This document shows, one piece after another, positions 15,021-17,290 of a DNA stretch of 17,290 nt. Both the position numbers and the translations under genes were made by a program. The first letter of the stretch is position 1; each line of letters opens with the position of its first letter. The notes beneath the pieces were generated by a model that worked only from the letters and a program-made list of their open reading frames with translations, did not search any database and was not told where the DNA came from. The DNA comes from Planctomycetota bacterium (lineage in GTDB: Bacteria; Planctomycetota; Phycisphaerae; Phycisphaerales; SM1A02): NCBI GenBank assembly GCA_027295435.1, contig JAPUKX010000152.1, forward strand, positions 1 through 17,290, read 5' to 3'.

Positions 15021-17290
15021 CTAATCATCTTCAGAGCGGCCAGTGTCGCGTGCCTGCTCGCGGATCTCGGAACATCGCTTGAGGACGAGGTTGATCGCCG
15101 CTTGGCGGAGCGGCTCGCTCAGAGTCTCGTTGGTCCTCACCCTTTCGGCAACGGCCGAGCAGTCCAGTCCCTTGCTGAACAGCTCATCGACGAAGGGCCG
15201 GACGGTCTCGCTGTTCCTACGCGCCTCGTCGCGCTGGCGCACGCGGTCTCGGTACGCAACGGTATCCCACAGCCGCAAGCTAAGCGCTCCGGAGGCAATC
15301 TGCGATCCGTCCGGGCTGAACGCGATCGCATAGACCCAGTGCGTGTGCCCGCGAAGGACGGCGAGAAGCTCGCCGCTCGAGGCGTCCCACAGCCGCACCG
15401 TGTTGTCCACGGATGCCGATGCGATGCGCGACCCGTCCGGGCTGAACGTGACCGAGCGGACACCACCCTCGTGCCCGCGGAGGACGGCGAACTCCTCCCC
15501 GCTCGTTGCGTTCCACAACCGCACCGTCTGGTCGTGCGACCCGGAGGCGATGCGCGACCCGTCTGGGCTGAACGCAACCGAGGAGATCGTGTTCTCGTGA
15601 CCGCGGAGCACGGTGAGCTCCTCCCCGCTGGCCGCGTCCCACAATCGGACCGTCTTGCCCCCCCCTGAGACGATGCGCGACCCGTCGGGGCTGAACGCAA
15701 CCGAGAAGACACCGTGGCCCCCGTGCCCGCGGAGGACGGCGAGCTCCTCCCCGCTGGCAGCGTCCCACAGCCGCACGGAAGGGTCCTTCGACTCCCCAGG
15801 CTGGCGCCCCGATGCCGATGCGATGCGCGACCCGTCGGGGCTGAACGCGACCGACTGAACCCACTCTTCGTGCCCGCGGAGCACGGAGAGTTCCTCGCCG
15901 CTCGACGCATTCCACAGCCGCACCGTCTTGTCCCGCGACCCCGAGGCGAGCCGTGCCCCGTCCGGGCTGAACACAACCGAGGTGACCCAGGTCTCGTGCC
16001 CGCGCATGACAGCGAACTCGTCCCCGCTGGCCGGCTCCCACAGCCGCACCGTTCCGTCCCCCGCCCCGGAGGCGAGCCGCGAGCCGTCCGGGCTGAACGA
16101 AACCGACGAGAAGAACATCTTGCGTCCGAGGACGATGAGCTCCTCCCTACTGGCCGCCTCCCATAGTCGCACCGTCCGATCGTGCGACCCGGAGACGATC
16201 CGCGATCCGTCCGGGCTGAAGGCCACCGAGGTAAGGGAGCTCTCGTGCCCGCGGAAGACCGCGAGCTCGTCCCCGCTGGCGGCGTCCCACAGCCGCACCG
16301 TATTGTCCGCCGACCCCGTGCCACCTCCTGATCCGGAGGCGATCCGCGACCCGTCCGGGCTGAATGCGACCGACAAGACGACGTTCCCGTGTCCGCTGAG
16401 GACCGCGACCTCCTCGCCGCTCGTTGCGTCCCACAGCCGCACTGTCTTGTCGGTGCCTCCGGAGGCGATCCGCGACCCGTCCGGGCTGAACGCGACTGAA
16501 TGGACACCTCCAGGTATGCCTGCTTTGTGCCCGCTCAGGACAGCAAGCTCCTGGCCGGTCGTGGCGTCCCACAGCCGCACCGTATTGTCCGCGGACGCCG
16601 TGGCGATCCGCAACCCATCCGGGCTGAAGGCAACTTCGTTCACCCGGACCTCACTGCTCCCCTGAAGGACGGCGAGCTCCTCGCCACTCGTCGCGTCCCA
16701 CAGCCGCACCGGCCCGTTCACAGAGACCGAGGCGATCCGCGACCCGTCCTCCTCCGGGCTGAACGCGACCGAGGTGACGAAGGCCTCGTGCCCGCGGATG
16801 ACAGCGAGCTCCTCGCCACTTGTCGCGTTCCACAGCCGCACAGTCTTGTCATTCGCCCCGGAGACGATCCGTGATCCGTCCGGGCTGAACTCGACCGAGC
16901 GGACACCGCCCTCGTGCCCGCGGAGGACGGTGAGGCTCTGGTCGAGTTGCGCGTGCAGGTACTTCCACTCCCAGCCCCGCAGCTCGGAGGGCGCCTGATC
17001 GAGCCGAACGCGAGCGGTCTTGATCTCACCGGCCTCGATGCTCGCCTGGGCCGCGACAATGTTGGCGACGTAGGACTGCCGGTGCGCGGCATCCCGTTGC
17101 GTCTGGGCCTCCGCCTGCGCCTCTTCTGCTCTCTGCGTCTGTTTCTCCGCCTCATCGCGTGAAGCATTGGCCTTCTGCTCCTGCTCTTGAGCCAGTTTCA
17201 GATTGTCATGCGCCTCGATCGTCTTCTGTTCCGCGATCTCACGCTGTTCCACATCGTCATCATGCGCCTGTTCCGCGATCTGACGCTGAT
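15021..17290 (-). CDS. WD40-repeat protein, C-terminal part (5' end beyond window; possible Ser/Thr kinase)
   Basis: The reading frame enters from the right edge with no start codon that can be trusted; the GTG at 17252 lies inside a coiled-coil repeat that continues upstream. Visible parts, in order, are a Glu/Gln/Ala-rich coiled coil (17290 to about 17075), a linker containing SYVANIVAAQASIEAGEI and LRGWEWKYLHAQLD, 13 WD40 repeats of about 42 residues (16934-15246), and a 74-residue helical tail with VRPFVDELFSKG and LSEPLRQAAINL. Each repeat carries the motifs L-x-V-L-x-GH, V-x-SVAFSPDGSRIASGS and TVRLWDA-x-SGEE. In Planctomycetota this linker, repeat block and tail typically follow an N-terminal protein kinase and a membrane helix. 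That half cannot be seen here, so kinase activity is an inference. The repeats should fold as one or two beta-propellers for protein binding. The gene converges on gatA. Confidence 0.9.
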   Translation of the reverse strand, partial: QRQIAEQAHDDDVEQREIAEQKTIEAHDNLKLAQEQEQKANASRDEAEKQTQRAEEAQAEAQTQRDAAHRQSYVANIVAAQASIEAGEIKTARVRLDQAPSELRGWEWKYLHAQLDQSLTVLRGHEGGVRSVEFSPDGSRIVSGANDKTVRLWNATSGEELAVIRGHEAFVTSVAFSPEEDGSRIASVSVNGPVRLWDATSGEELAVLQGSSEVRVNEVAFSPDGLRIATASADNTVRLWDATTGQELAVLSGHKAGIPGGVHSVAFSPDGSRIASGGTDKTVRLWDATSGEEVAVLSGHGNVVLSVAFSPDGSRIASGSGGGTGSADNTVRLWDAASGDELAVFRGHESSLTSVAFSPDGSRIVSGSHDRTVRLWEAASREELIVLGRKMFFSSVSFSPDGSRLASGAGDGTVRLWEPASGDEFAVMRGHETWVTSVVFSPDGARLASGSRDKTVRLWNASSGEELSVLRGHEEWVQSVAFSPDGSRIASASGRQPGESKDPSVRLWDAASGEELAVLRGHGGHGVFSVAFSPDGSRIVSGGGKTVRLWDAASGEELTVLRGHENTISSVAFSPDGSRIASGSHDQTVRLWNATSGEEFAVLRGHEGGVRSVTFSPDGSRIASASVDNTVRLWDASSGELLAVLRGHTHWVYAIAFSPDGSQIASGALSLRLWDTVAYRDRVRQRDEARRNSETVRPFVDELFSKGLDCSAVAERVRTNETLSEPLRQAAINLVLKRCSEIREQARDTGRSEDD
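15246..16934 (-). repeat. Thirteen tandem WD40 repeats (about 126-bp units)
   Basis: The coding sequence is a tandem array of about 126-bp units that remain highly similar at nucleotide level, for example the recurring strings around CGTCCCACAGCCGCACCGT and GACCCGTCCGGGCTGAACG on the plus strand. Insertions that lengthen the blade occur in repeats 2, 4, 5 and 9. Repeat 7 lacks the GH dipeptide and repeat 10 is shortened after FSPDGSRIVSGG. The similarity suggests recent expansion or gene conversion within the gene. Confidence 0.9.
17226..17288 (-). repeat. 42-bp direct repeat in the coiled-coil segment
   Basis: Twenty-one bases at 17226-17246 recur at 17268-17288 with one mismatch, a 42-bp period. 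In the protein this gives QRxIAEQ twice, 14 residues apart, which matches two heptads of a coiled coil. The window ends inside the second copy, so more copies may follow. Confidence 0.7.

Noticed and set aside
15137..16507. Alternative frames through the WD40 array on both strands
   Set aside because: The repeated DNA keeps several frames open. Only the 15021-17290 minus frame gives WD40 motifs, and the others are periodic Arg/Ser/Pro-rich shadows.

Overview
The window is GC-rich, gene-dense bacterial chromosome. The best guess for the source is a member of the Planctomycetota, possibly a deep or uncultivated lineage. The guess rests on three things: the large WD40 protein at the right end has the linker and C-terminal tail typical of planctomycetal WD40/Ser-Thr kinase proteins, RseP is unusually long, and Shine-Dalgarno signals are mostly weak or absent. 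The lineage is an inference; there is no rRNA or other phylogenetic marker here.

Left block, all on the minus strand, read from high to low coordinates: a membrane-fusion protein and RND transporter pair (12901 to 8259), ptsI (enzyme I of the phosphotransferase system, 8043 to 6286), an RNase E/G-type ribonuclease with a long basic tail (6034 to 3476), dxr (3479 to 2214) and rseP (2139 to beyond base 1). The transporter pair overlaps by 4 bases, as do the ribonuclease and dxr. In both cases the downstream gene begins with GTG and the junction reads GTGA. The dxr-rseP order is the widespread isoprenoid/site-2-protease arrangement.

A 131-bp divergent spacer (12902-13032) separates the transporter pair from gatC and gatA on the plus strand. 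These encode two of the three subunits of the tRNA-dependent amidotransferase GatCAB; gatB is not in the window. gatA converges on a minus-strand gene that enters from beyond the right edge. That gene encodes a protein with a coiled-coil segment, 13 WD40 repeats and a conserved helical tail, and its N terminus (often a Ser/Thr kinase in this architecture) lies outside.

Most of the window is housekeeping: isoprenoid precursor synthesis, RNA turnover, envelope stress proteolysis, PTS signalling and tRNA amidation. I see no CRISPR, insertion sequence, prophage, tRNA or rRNA, and no gene-free stretch over 300 bases. The points most worth a second look are an IF2-N-like module in the RNase E/G tail, extra PDZ-like modules in RseP, the unusual gatC/gatA junction (same frame, UGA-C stop context and a bridging mini-ORF), the highly similar WD40 repeats, and hairpins after dxr and gatA.
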